64,000 nt of DNA, taken from assembly GCA_017459865.1 (NCBI GenBank), contig JAFUCD010000008.1, forward strand, positions 73,151-137,150, read 5' to 3'. The DNA comes from Oscillospiraceae bacterium. Its GTDB lineage: Bacteria; Bacillota_A; Clostridia; Oscillospirales; Oscillospiraceae. The position numbers were made by a program, and so were the translations under genes. The notes under the pieces were generated by a model that saw only the letters and a program-made list of their open reading frames with translations, was not told where the DNA came from and searched no databases. Within the stretch, counting starts at the first letter, position 1, and each line of letters begins with the position of its first letter. This document shows, one piece after another, positions 16,524 to 23,720 of the stretch.

Positions 16524-17570
16524 ATGGGAGTTTTTGATGATTTCGGACGCAAGCTCTCTGACGCCGGAGAGAAGGTCATGCAGAAGACCACCGATGTCAC
16601 CGATACGACGCGCCTGAACGCGCAGATCGCCGAAGAGGAAAAGCGGATGAACGCCGCCTATACGCAGCTGGGGAGACTCTATTACGCACGCCACCGCGAG
16701 GCTCCGGAGCCGGAACTGGCGGAGACGGTGCACGCGATCATGCAGTCGGAAACGACGATCCTGAATTATCGCAGCCAGATCAGCGCGATCAAGGGCTTCC
16801 GCAAGTGTGCGCGCTGCGGCGCGGAAGTGGCACCCGGCAGCATGTTCTGCTCGTTCTGCGGGAACCCGATGCCGCCCGAGACACCTCCAGCAAAGGTGAA
16901 CAGCTTTACCTGCGTCGCCTGCGGAACGGTCCTCGAGGAGGGCATGCGGTTCTGCATCAACTGCGGACGCCCCGTCGCGCCCGCCGCGCCCGCACCCGCA
17001 GCGCCCACGCCTCCGGAGCCGCAGGTCTATATCGCACCCGAACCGCCGGTCGATCCTGTGGTGTCCGCGCCGGAAGCGCCTGTGGTCTCGCCGGAGCCGC
17101 CGGTCTATCCGGAGGCCGAGGTCCCCGCGCCTCCGGTCGTCCCAGAGGCCGTTGTGCCGGAGCCGCCGGTGTATCCCGAGGCTGCCGTTCCCGCGGCGCC
17201 CGTAGTCCCGGAGGCCAGCGTTCCGGAGCCCTTCGCCGCGCCGGAGATCATCCCCGAGGTGCCTGTCCCGGAAACGCCCGTGGCGGAGCCGGATATCGTG
17301 CCGGAGCCGGAAGCACCGGAGCTGCCCTTGGTGGAGGTCTCCGCGGAGGAAAGCGCCGTGGCTGACGCGGAGGTCGAGACCCCGCCGGTCGCCGAAGCGC
17401 CGGAGATGCCTGCCGAACCGGAGCAGCCTGCAGAGCCTGAACAGTCCGCCGCGCCCGTGGAGGCGCCGTTCGTGGACGTGTCCGCGCTGCCGCTGCGCTT
17501 CTGCCCGGCGTGCGGCGCGCCGACCGAGCCGGGGGATCTGTTCTGCATGAACTGCGGCTCCAGACTCTGA
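16524..17570 (+). CDS. Triple zinc-ribbon protein with coiled-coil head and Pro-Glu-Val repeat linker
   Basis: A 348-residue soluble protein of unknown function. Residues 1-90 form a helical, probably coiled-coil head. Two zinc ribbons follow (Cys95/98/109/112 and Cys130/133/144/147), then a roughly 180-residue linker of imperfect PEPPVYPEA/VPAPPVVPEA repeats, and a third ribbon (CPACG...CMNCG) at the extreme C-terminus. No membrane helix or signal peptide is present. The ATG at 16524 is favoured over an upstream in-frame start (16509) by GTGAGG about eight bases before it. The acidic, proline-rich spacer suggests a flexible tether between metal-binding ends. Confidence 0.7.
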   Translation: MGVFDDFGRKLSDAGEKVMQKTTDVTDTTRLNAQIAEEEKRMNAAYTQLGRLYYARHREAPEPELAETVHAIMQSETTILNYRSQISAIKGFRKCARCGAEVAPGSMFCSFCGNPMPPETPPAKVNSFTCVACGTVLEEGMRFCINCGRPVAPAAPAPAAPTPPEPQVYIAPEPPVDPVVSAPEAPVVSPEPPVYPEAEVPAPPVVPEAVVPEPPVYPEAAVPAAPVVPEASVPEPFAAPEIIPEVPVPETPVAEPDIVPEPEAPELPLVEVSAEESAVADAEVETPPVAEAPEMPAEPEQPAEPEQSAAPVEAPFVDVSALPLRFCPACGAPTEPGDLFCMNCGSRL

Positions 17571-17594
17571 TCCGCACACCGACGTATAAGATTA

Positions 17595-17631
17595 AAGGCT
17601 GTCTGATCACACATGTTTTTCAGACAGCCTT
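17595..17631. terminator. Hairpin terminator after the zinc-ribbon pair
   Basis: A 12-bp perfect stem (17595-17606 with 17620-17631, AAGGCTGTCTGA/TCAGACAGCCTT) with a T-rich loop. The T-run after it is short. Confidence 0.65.
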
Positions 17632-17649
17632 CTGCGCGCTGAATACTAC

Positions 17650-17678
17650 TTGATTTTTTCAGCAGCGAAGCTTATAAT
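17650..17678 (+). promoter_or_regulatory. SigA promoter of tRNA-Ser
   Basis: TTGATT (17650-17655), 17-bp spacer, TATAAT (17673-17678). The transcript would start about 50 nt before tRNA-Ser. Confidence 0.75.
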
Positions 17679-17695
17679 ATTTTATATATTTGGAG

Positions 17696-17733
17696 GACAG
17701 CTTCTGCCGCAAGGGCGAAGGACTGTCGTTTTT
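17696..17733 (+). other. Attenuator-like hairpin in the tRNA-Ser leader
   Basis: GACAG (17696-17700) pairs with CTGTC (17723-17727), with an inner CTTC/GAAG stem, and GTTTTTG follows directly. It lies between the tRNA-Ser promoter and the tRNA, so it could be a premature terminator or a processing signal. Confidence 0.35.
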
Positions 17734-17735
17734 GT

Positions 17736-17824
17736 GGAGCGTTACCGAAGCGGTCATAACGGGGCGGTCTTGAAAACCGTTAGGGTGCAAGCCCACGGGG
17801 GTTCGAATCCCTCACGCTCCGCCA
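17736..17824 (+). tRNA. tRNA-Ser (anticodon TGA)
   Basis: Acceptor GGAGCGT/ACGCTCC. The anticodon loop CTTGAAA gives TGA. A long variable arm typical of class II tRNAs is present, the T-loop is GTTCGAA, and CCA is encoded (17822-17824). Confidence 0.95.
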
Positions 17825-17836
17825 CCTGTGTTTTGG

Positions 17837-17862
17837 CCTCGCCCTTCGGGGCGAGGTTTTTT
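17837..17862 (+). terminator. Terminator after tRNA-Ser
   Basis: CCTCGCCC-TTCG-GGGCGAGG with a UUCG-type loop and six T residues. Confidence 0.9.
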
Positions 17863-17888
17863 GCAATGGAAAGGATGTGTTGAGATCC

Positions 17889-18326
17889 ATGCGTCGCAAT
17901 CATGTTTTGTATGTTTGTCTGCTGCTTGCCGCGCTCATGCTCGTCGGCTGCACAGCGACGAAGGGGTCTGTGAAGGTGCGTCAGGGGAACGCTCTGTCCA
18001 AGACGGTGGAGCTTTCGACGCTTCAGACCCAGCCGGTCAAGGGCGTGTCGCAGGATGCCAACGGAGACAAGGTCGAGATCGATACCGTCGGCGTTCTGGT
18101 CAGTGATGTGCTGACGGCGGGAGACATCGATCCTTCCTGGATCGGCGACGTCTCGGTCGAGACCCGGGACAAGCAGACCGCCGAGGTGACCGGCTCAGAG
18201 CTGAACATGGCCGACAAGGCCTATCTGACGCCGGAGGATGACGGCACGTGGAGTCTCGTCATTCTCGGGGAATCGGACGGCTGTGTGCTGAAGGACGTGG
18301 TGTTTCTGCATGCCCAGAACATCTGA
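17889..18326 (+). CDS. Small lipoprotein of unknown function
   Basis: A 145-residue secreted lipoprotein. The N-terminus (MRRNHVLYVCLLLAALMLVGC) is a type II signal peptide with lipobox LVGC. The mature part shows no family I recognise. It is first in a run of four plus-strand genes (lipoprotein, unknown protein, HAD hydrolase, MgtC) with overlaps or very short gaps, so they are probably one operon. The frame is also open from GTG 17877, but ATG 17889 gives the natural signal peptide. The ribosome site (AAAGGA) is rather distant at 13 bases. Confidence 0.7.
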   Translation: MRRNHVLYVCLLLAALMLVGCTATKGSVKVRQGNALSKTVELSTLQTQPVKGVSQDANGDKVEIDTVGVLVSDVLTAGDIDPSWIGDVSVETRDKQTAEVTGSELNMADKAYLTPEDDGTWSLVILGESDGCVLKDVVFLHAQNI

Positions 18327-18987
18327 TTTCGAACTCATCGTCAACGGCGCGGCCTATGCGGTCGGGCCGGGAGGCGCGCTTGTCGAAGCAGCGCCGCGGT
18401 TTGGCGGTATGATCCGCTTTGAGACCCGCGACGGCATGTTCTCGGCTGACGCGCTCTGCGCCGCCGCCATGCTCCGCGCGCTGCGCGACGAGAGCAAAGA
18501 TACCTGCGTCGTGTATGCCGAATGCAGCGGTCTGGATGCAGCGGTCCCGGTCGTGGTCAACCCGCCGCACAACAAAGCGACGGCGGCGCTGCCGGTCCCG
18601 GAGCTGGCGCGGCTTTCGGGCGAGGTCCTGTGCGTGACGTTCTGCGGCACGGTCTGCGCGGTCGGAAAATCGGAGGCTGTGCTGACGTGCGAAAACGCGC
18701 GGCTCGCGGTCGTGCGGGACGATACCTGCGCCGCGATCCGGATCTGGAGGCGGGAGGCTGCCGAGGCTGATTGGAAACTCGTTTTTAGCGACGGGCTTGC
18801 TGCCGCATCCGCGGCGATCGACTGCGCCGAGGACCTGCGCGACGGTGTGCTGGAGCGCGGCGTCGGCATGCAGGGCGGCGATTCGGAAATCGGCATTTCC
18901 AAGCAGGAAGGCCGTCTGAAGGGCGTCGCCGTGTGCAGCACGGTGCTGCTCGGTGACGCGCATACTGACGAAGGCGCGCGCGTATGA
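18310..18987 (+). CDS. Hypothetical protein in the lipoprotein-HAD-MgtC operon
   Basis: A 225-residue protein without a signal peptide or membrane helix. It contains about nine cysteines spread along the sequence but no recognisable metal-binding motif. I do not recognise its family. The gene overlaps the end of the lipoprotein gene by 17 bases, and its TGA overlaps the ATG of the HAD gene (ATGA at 18984), so it is read in close coupling with both. Codon use resembles the neighbours and the frame is uninterrupted, which supports a real gene. Confidence 0.65.
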   Translation: MPRTSDFELIVNGAAYAVGPGGALVEAAPRFGGMIRFETRDGMFSADALCAAAMLRALRDESKDTCVVYAECSGLDAAVPVVVNPPHNKATAALPVPELARLSGEVLCVTFCGTVCAVGKSEAVLTCENARLAVVRDDTCAAIRIWRREAAEADWKLVFSDGLAAASAAIDCAEDLRDGVLERGVGMQGGDSEIGISKQEGRLKGVAVCSTVLLGDAHTDEGARV

Positions 18988-19694
18988 TCCATACGGTATT
19001 GCTGGATCTGGACGACACGATCCTGGACTTTCACAAGGCTGAGGCGCTGGCGCTCTCGGACACCCTGCTTGCGTTGGGTATTGCGCCGGAGCCGGACCGT
19101 GTGCGGCTCTACAGCGAGATCAACGCCGCGCAATGGCGCCGACTCGAGGCGGGGGAGATCACGCGCGCAGAGGTGCTGACCTCGCGCTTTGCGCTCCTGT
19201 TTCAGGCGCTCGGGGTGGAGCGCTCGTGCGAGCTTGCCCAGCAGCTGTATGAGGAACGTCTGTCGCAGGGACATTATTTCATCGACGGCGCGGTCGAGAT
19301 GCTGCAGACGCTCTCGAAGAAGTATGCGCTCTTTTTGGTCTCAAACGGCAACCTGCGCGTGCAGGAGGGACGGCTGAAAAGCGCCGCGATCAGCCAGTAT
19401 TTTCAGGATATCTTCATTTCGGAGCGCATCGGCGCCGACAAGCCGAGCCGTGCGTTTTTCGACGCCTGCTTTGCGCGGATCCCGGGCCTTGACCGGTCCG
19501 GCTGCGTCATCGTCGGCGACAGTCTCACCTCGGACATCCGCGGCGGCATCAACGCCGGTATCCGGACGATCTGGTTCAACCCCGCGCGCAGACCGCCCGC
19601 GTTCGATGTGCATCCCGATCACGAGATCCACGCGCTGCACGAGCATGCGCCGCTGCTGCGTTCGTTGTGTGCACAGACAGAGAATGGAGAGTGA
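18984..19694 (+). CDS. HAD family hydrolase, YjjG-like (nucleotidase type)
   Basis: Cytoplasmic phosphatase of 236 residues. HAD motif I is DLDDTILDF (about residues 8-16, nucleophile Asp8), motif II the serine/threonine in LFLVSNG, motif III a lysine near IGADKPS, and motif IV the acidic pair in VIVGDSLTSDIRGG. The cap domain is of the helical C1 type. This pattern resembles YjjG-type pyrimidine nucleotidases, which remove damaged nucleotides, but HAD substrate prediction is unreliable. The start overlaps the previous stop, and mgtC starts seven bases after its end. Confidence 0.82.
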   Translation: MIHTVLLDLDDTILDFHKAEALALSDTLLALGIAPEPDRVRLYSEINAAQWRRLEAGEITRAEVLTSRFALLFQALGVERSCELAQQLYEERLSQGHYFIDGAVEMLQTLSKKYALFLVSNGNLRVQEGRLKSAAISQYFQDIFISERIGADKPSRAFFDACFARIPGLDRSGCVIVGDSLTSDIRGGINAGIRTIWFNPARRPPAFDVHPDHEIHALHEHAPLLRSLCAQTENGE

Positions 19695-19700
19695 CGATTC

Positions 19701-20414
19701 ATGAATTGGACATTGATGTCGATGCTGCCCTTTTTGCGCGAGCTCTCGCCGGTCACGCTGCTGATCCGCTTTCTCACGGCGTGTATCTGCGGCGGCGTCG
19801 TTGGCTACTCGCGCGGAAAATATCATCGTCCCGCCGGGATCCGCACGCATGTGCTGGTGTGTCTCGGCGCGGCGTCCACGGTCATCATGTCGCAGTTTTG
19901 TATCGAGATCCTGAACGTACCCGGAGACACGATGCGCGTTCCGGCGCAGGTCGTGAGCGGCATCGGCTTTCTCGGCGCCGGCAGTATCATGAAAAACCAC
20001 AACCACATCACGGGCCTCACAACTGCCGCCGGGCTCTGGGCGACCGCCGGGATGGGGCTCTGCTCCGGCGCGGGCTACATCGAATGCGCGCTGCTGATGT
20101 GTCTGATCATTTACATCGCGCTCGTCCCGCTGTATAAGCTCGACGCCATGCACGTCAAGACCACGCACGCGCTCATGGTGTATATGGAGCTCGCTCCGGA
20201 TCTTCGGCTGAGCAGACTGATGAAAAGTCTCAGCGCGATCGGCATCCAGCTCAGCTCGATCGAGCCCTTCGGCTCCAGCGGAAAGGATTCCACAGGGTAT
20301 CGTCTGGAGCTGGAGATGGTGGATCAGGACCTGGATTCCGAGCAGGCCATGAAGGAGATCAGCGCTTTGGAGGAGGTGCTCTTCGTGCAGCACCTGTATG
20401 ATCGCAGAAGTTAA
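19701..20414 (+). CDS. MgtC/SapB family membrane protein
   Basis: A 237-residue protein. Four to five helices in the N-terminal 140 residues carry the MgtC signatures (LLIRFLTACICGGVVGYSR, HVLVCLGAAST, VVSGIGFLGAGSIMK), and a C-terminal ACT-like domain of about 80 residues follows. MgtC proteins affect magnesium homeostasis and membrane energetics; their molecular action is unsettled. The gene ends a likely four-gene operon and is followed by a strong terminator. No magnesium riboswitch is visible immediately upstream. Confidence 0.88.
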   Translation: MNWTLMSMLPFLRELSPVTLLIRFLTACICGGVVGYSRGKYHRPAGIRTHVLVCLGAASTVIMSQFCIEILNVPGDTMRVPAQVVSGIGFLGAGSIMKNHNHITGLTTAAGLWATAGMGLCSGAGYIECALLMCLIIYIALVPLYKLDAMHVKTTHALMVYMELAPDLRLSRLMKSLSAIGIQLSSIEPFGSSGKDSTGYRLELEMVDQDLDSEQAMKEISALEEVLFVQHLYDRRS

Positions 20415-20421
20415 TAGGAAA

Positions 20422-20460
20422 GACTCGCACTGACGGATTCAGTCGGTGCGAGTCGTTTTT
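20422..20460. terminator. Terminator between mgtC and the converging GNAT gene
   Basis: A 13-bp stem (20422-20434 with 20442-20454) followed by GTTTTT on the plus strand. Confidence 0.9.
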
Positions 20461-20513
20461 GCTGTATACAGTATAATCCGGATCCCGGAAGGGACACTAT
20501 GGAGTAGACAGGA

Positions 20514-21335
20514 CTAGTCCAGCAGCAGTCCCCAGGACGCGTCCGGCGGAGGATCTTCTGTGCGGACGGCGGCGATCGCCTCGCCCGCCGGCTCCGGCAC
20601 GCGCCAGACCGCACGCTCCGCTCCGAGCTGCCGCCGCAATGCCGCGGCGACCGCATCCTCCGGCAGCGTGGGGGAGAATAGTTCCCGGATCACAACGGTC
20701 TGCTCCTGCACGTCGTAGGCGCAGCAGGCGTCGCCGACGGCGAAATACCCGCCGCCCTCCAGCTTCAAAAAGCGCTCCTGCAGGGCAAGGAACGCATCGC
20801 TCATCGCGATGTGCGGCGTGTGCAGCAGGGCGCGCTCGCGCAGCTCTCCGTACTCGGACGCGGTCAGCGCCATGGGCTCGGGCAGGTTCTCCGGCGAATC
20901 GGCAACGACCGTGCGTGCTGCGGACCTGCCGACCGGAACCGTCGACATCGTTTCGGCATACCAATGATACAGACCGGTGCTTGCCGGCTTCGTATACAGC
21001 AGGAGCCCGCGCTGCGCCGCAAGGCTAGCAAAATGCCGCATCAGCATACCGCCATAGCCCTGCCCGCGATGCTGCTTCGGCGTCGCGACGGCATAGACAT
21101 AAGCCGCCGGCTGCACGCGCTCGCCGCTCAGAAACACGTTGCCGGGCAGCAGATAGGCGGAGGACAGGATCTCGCTGCCGCGGCACACGATCCAGCCGCA
21201 GGACATGGGCGGGAAGCAGTCGAAGAAATCCTCCACGAGCGCCGCCGGATCTCCGAAGGTATCGATCCACAGCCGCTCCAGCGCCGGGATGTCTCCCGGA
21301 TCGGGATGTGTGATGAGGATCGGGGCTTCATGCAT
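20514..21335 (-). CDS. GNAT family N-acetyltransferase
   Basis: A 273-residue cytoplasmic acetyltransferase. The acetyl-CoA-binding motif A is in VYAVATPKQHRGQGYGGMLM (about residues 77-96, Q/RxxGxG/A pattern). The C-terminal third is a second domain with a degenerate GNAT-like or sterol-carrier-type fold, as in two-domain Eis-like proteins; that reading is tentative. ATG 21335 overlaps the stop of the uracil-DNA glycosylase gene by eight bases, so the two are co-translated. The acceptor is unknown. Confidence 0.78.
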   Translation of the reverse strand: MHEAPILITHPDPGDIPALERLWIDTFGDPAALVEDFFDCFPPMSCGWIVCRGSEILSSAYLLPGNVFLSGERVQPAAYVYAVATPKQHRGQGYGGMLMRHFASLAAQRGLLLYTKPASTGLYHWYAETMSTVPVGRSAARTVVADSPENLPEPMALTASEYGELRERALLHTPHIAMSDAFLALQERFLKLEGGGYFAVGDACCAYDVQEQTVVIRELFSPTLPEDAVAAALRRQLGAERAVWRVPEPAGEAIAAVRTEDPPPDASWGLLLD

Positions 21336-21906
21336 CGCCGTACACCTCCGGACAGACGGCGCGGATCTGCTGCCGGAGCCCGCGCAGATCGGCAAAGGTC
21401 TCCGGGCGCTTGGACACGTCCCGCAGCAGCGCCGAGGGATGATAGAGCGCCGTGACCGCGCGACCGTTCACGGTGTACCACAGCCCATGCTCGCGCGTGA
21501 TGCGAAAGTTCTCCCGGATCAGCTCCGAGGCCGCGATCCTGCCAAGACAGACGATGATCGCCGGATCCACGAGCGCGATCTGTCTGCGCAGCCAGGGACT
21601 GCAGGCGGATTTTTCCTCCGGCTGCGGATCGCGGTTGCGCGGCGGGCGGCACTTGACGATGTTCGCGATATAGACCTTTGAGCGGTCCAGATCGATCATC
21701 TCCAGCATGTCATCCAGCAGCTTGCCCGCGGGACCCACGAACGGAACGCCCTGCAGGTCCTCCTGCTCGCCGGGACCCTCGCCGATGAGCATGACGCGCG
21801 CCTGCTCGTTTCCGACGCCGAACACCAGATTGCGCCGCGTGTCACCGAGCGGACACTTTGCGCATTGCCCGCACGCCTTCTTCAGTTGTTCCCAGCTGTC
21901 TGCCAA
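21328..21906 (-). CDS. Uracil-DNA glycosylase, family 4 (4Fe-4S)
   Basis: Removes uracil from DNA. The protein has 192 residues, the normal size for family 4. The active-site motif GEGPGEQED is at 42-50, followed by GxPFVGxAG at 53-61. HPSALLR near the C-terminus is the second catalytic motif. Four cysteines (15, 18, 86, 102) match the iron-sulfur ligands. The frame is open further upstream, but the family's N-terminus fits TTG 21906, which has AAAGGAG about eight bases before it; the upstream ATG at 21978 would add a stretch with no family match. Confidence 0.88.
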   Translation of the reverse strand: MADSWEQLKKACGQCAKCPLGDTRRNLVFGVGNEQARVMLIGEGPGEQEDLQGVPFVGPAGKLLDDMLEMIDLDRSKVYIANIVKCRPPRNRDPQPEEKSACSPWLRRQIALVDPAIIVCLGRIAASELIRENFRITREHGLWYTVNGRAVTALYHPSALLRDVSKRPETFADLRGLRQQIRAVCPEVYGDA

Positions 21907-22021
21907 GCCGATCGCTCCTTTCTGGTGGTAGGATCCGGTAAAATCGCAAAAATAAAACATATTTTGTTCATTTTCCATGAACCGGCGGCGTCAGAATACA
22001 GAAAAAATTTAAACTTTTTCA

Positions 22022-22050
22022 TTGTAATCGGCCGCTGAATGTATTATAAT
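22022..22050 (+). promoter_or_regulatory. SigA promoter of murC
   Basis: TTGTAA (22022-22027), 17 bp, TATAAT (22045-22050), in an AT-rich intergenic region. It implies an untranslated leader of about 80 nt. No clear promoter for the divergent glycosylase gene was found in the same gap. Confidence 0.75.
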
Positions 22051-22134
22051 ACGAAAACGTCTTATCGACAACTTTTTCTTTTTGATAGCTGATCATCCGC
22101 GAAAGTACAGGGAAACGGATAACGGAGTGGAAAT

Positions 22135-23508
22135 ATGGCTGATTTCAAACAATATCTAATGCCCGGGAAAAAGGGCCTGCTGATCGGGATCGGCGGCGTC
22201 AGCATGTCGCCTTTGGCGGAGGTGCTGCATGATACCGGACTTTCGATCGTCGGCTCGGATATGCATGAGAGCGTCAATACGCAGATGCTGCAGAAAAAAG
22301 GCATCCAGATCAATATCGGACATCGGGCTGAAAATATCACGCCGGATCTGGATTTCGTCGTCCGGACGGCGGCGGTGCACGATGACAACCCCGAGATCGT
22401 GGCGGCGCGCGCGCAGGGCATCCCCGTGTTTGAACGCACGCAGGCCTGGGGTGCGATCATGCAGGCGTATCCGAACGCGGTGTGCATCTCCGGTACGCAC
22501 GGCAAGACGACCACGACCTCGATGTGCACGCATATCATGATGGCGGCGGAGCGCGACCCGACCGTGATGATCGGCGGTACGCTGCCGCTGCTGCGCGCCG
22601 GTCACCGCGTGGGCGCGGGAGACACGATCATTTTTGAGTCCTGCGAGTATTATAATTCCTTCCTCGCGCTCAATCCCTCCATTGCGATCATCCTGAACGT
22701 CGAGGAGGACCATCTCGACTTCTTCAAGGATCTGGAGGACATCAAGGCCTCGTTCCGCTCCTTTGCCGAGCGCGTTCCGGAGACCGGCTGCATCATCGCA
22801 AACTATGACGACGCGAACACGATGGATCTGCTGCGCGGCATCGACCGCACGGTGTTCACCTTCGGCATGTCTCCCGAGGCGGACGTGTACGCGGAGCATA
22901 TCGTCCGCAAGGGCGCGCGCTGCGAGTTCGACATCGTCTGCAACGGCGACGTGTTCACGCGCGCGACGATCCATGTCCCGGGCGAGCACAACGTCCGCAA
23001 CGCGCTGGCGGCCGCTGCCGCGGCGATCCAGCTCGGCATCAGCGCGACGGCTGTGAAATACGGCCTCGCGGGCTTCCAGGGCGCCGGACGACGCTTTGAG
23101 TTCAAGGGCCGCTTCCAGGGCGCGGATCTCTATGATGATTACGCGCACCACCCGAGCGAGCTGTCCGCCGTGCTCGATGCGGTGGAGGCATTGGATTACG
23201 AGCGCGTCATCGTCGTGTTTCAGCCGCATACCTATTCGCGCACGAAGGCGCTGTTTGCGCAGTTCGTGGAGCAGCTGCGCCGCCCGACCATCACGTATCT
23301 GGCGGAGATCTTCGCCGCGCGCGAGCAGAATACGATCGGCATCTCGTCGGCGGATCTGGCAAAGCAGATCCCGAACGCGCGCTTTTTCTCCACCTTCGGC
23401 GAGATCGAAAACACCCTTCGCGACGTCGCGCGTCCGGGTGACATCATTCTCACGGTCGGTGCCGGCGATGTGTTTCGGATCGGCGAGCATTTGCTCGAAA
23501 ATCAATAA
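22135..23508 (+). CDS. murC: UDP-N-acetylmuramate--L-alanine ligase
   Basis: Adds L-alanine to UDP-MurNAc in the cytoplasm, the first amino-acid step of peptidoglycan precursor synthesis. The protein has 457 residues, full length. The N-terminal Rossmann domain has GIGGVSMSPLAE near residue 18. The ATP-binding motif GTHGKTTT is at 120-127, with NVEEDHLDFF in the central domain and DYAHHPSE in the C-terminal domain. It stands alone between its own promoter and a terminator, away from murD, ddl or ftsQ. Confidence 0.95.
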   Translation: MADFKQYLMPGKKGLLIGIGGVSMSPLAEVLHDTGLSIVGSDMHESVNTQMLQKKGIQINIGHRAENITPDLDFVVRTAAVHDDNPEIVAARAQGIPVFERTQAWGAIMQAYPNAVCISGTHGKTTTTSMCTHIMMAAERDPTVMIGGTLPLLRAGHRVGAGDTIIFESCEYYNSFLALNPSIAIILNVEEDHLDFFKDLEDIKASFRSFAERVPETGCIIANYDDANTMDLLRGIDRTVFTFGMSPEADVYAEHIVRKGARCEFDIVCNGDVFTRATIHVPGEHNVRNALAAAAAAIQLGISATAVKYGLAGFQGAGRRFEFKGRFQGADLYDDYAHHPSELSAVLDAVEALDYERVIVVFQPHTYSRTKALFAQFVEQLRRPTITYLAEIFAAREQNTIGISSADLAKQIPNARFFSTFGEIENTLRDVARPGDIILTVGAGDVFRIGEHLLENQ

Positions 23509-23524
23509 CAGAACGGTTCTTCCG

Positions 23525-23555
23525 ACTCCCCAACGTTTTGTTGGGGAGTTTTTTT
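23525..23555 (+). terminator. Terminator of murC
   Basis: ACTCCCCAAC/GTTGGGGAGT (23525-23534, 23540-23549) with a seven-T tail. Confidence 0.93.
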
Positions 23556-23632
23556 GCCTCATTTTCACGCTTTGGGCGGCGCGCCGTCGAGGCGGGGACA
23601 TACCCGACGGCGCCGATGAAAAACTTCCCGTC

Positions 23633-23679
23633 TGCGACAGCGGAGAGTGACAGGTTCCTTGCGCAAGGGGAAATATAAT
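23633..23679 (+). promoter_or_regulatory. Spo0A-type promoter of spoIIE (21-bp spacer)
   Basis: A perfect TATAAT at 23674-23679 has no -35 at the normal distance but has GTGACA at 23647-23652, 21 bp away. The Bacillus spoIIE and spoIIG promoters are known for 21-22 bp spacers that need Spo0A~P. An inverted near-match to the 0A box (TGTCGCA, read on the minus strand at 23639-23633; consensus TGTCGAA) lies just upstream of the -35. Confidence 0.55.
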
Positions 23680-23720
23680 GACCTCACGATGTTATGTAAC
23701 CTTGATTCGGAGGGGTCGAA

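Noticed and set aside
17105..17614. Minus-strand open frame opposite the Pro-Glu-Val repeat region
   Set aside because: A Ser/Gly/Ala-rich translation that is only the complement of the repeats.
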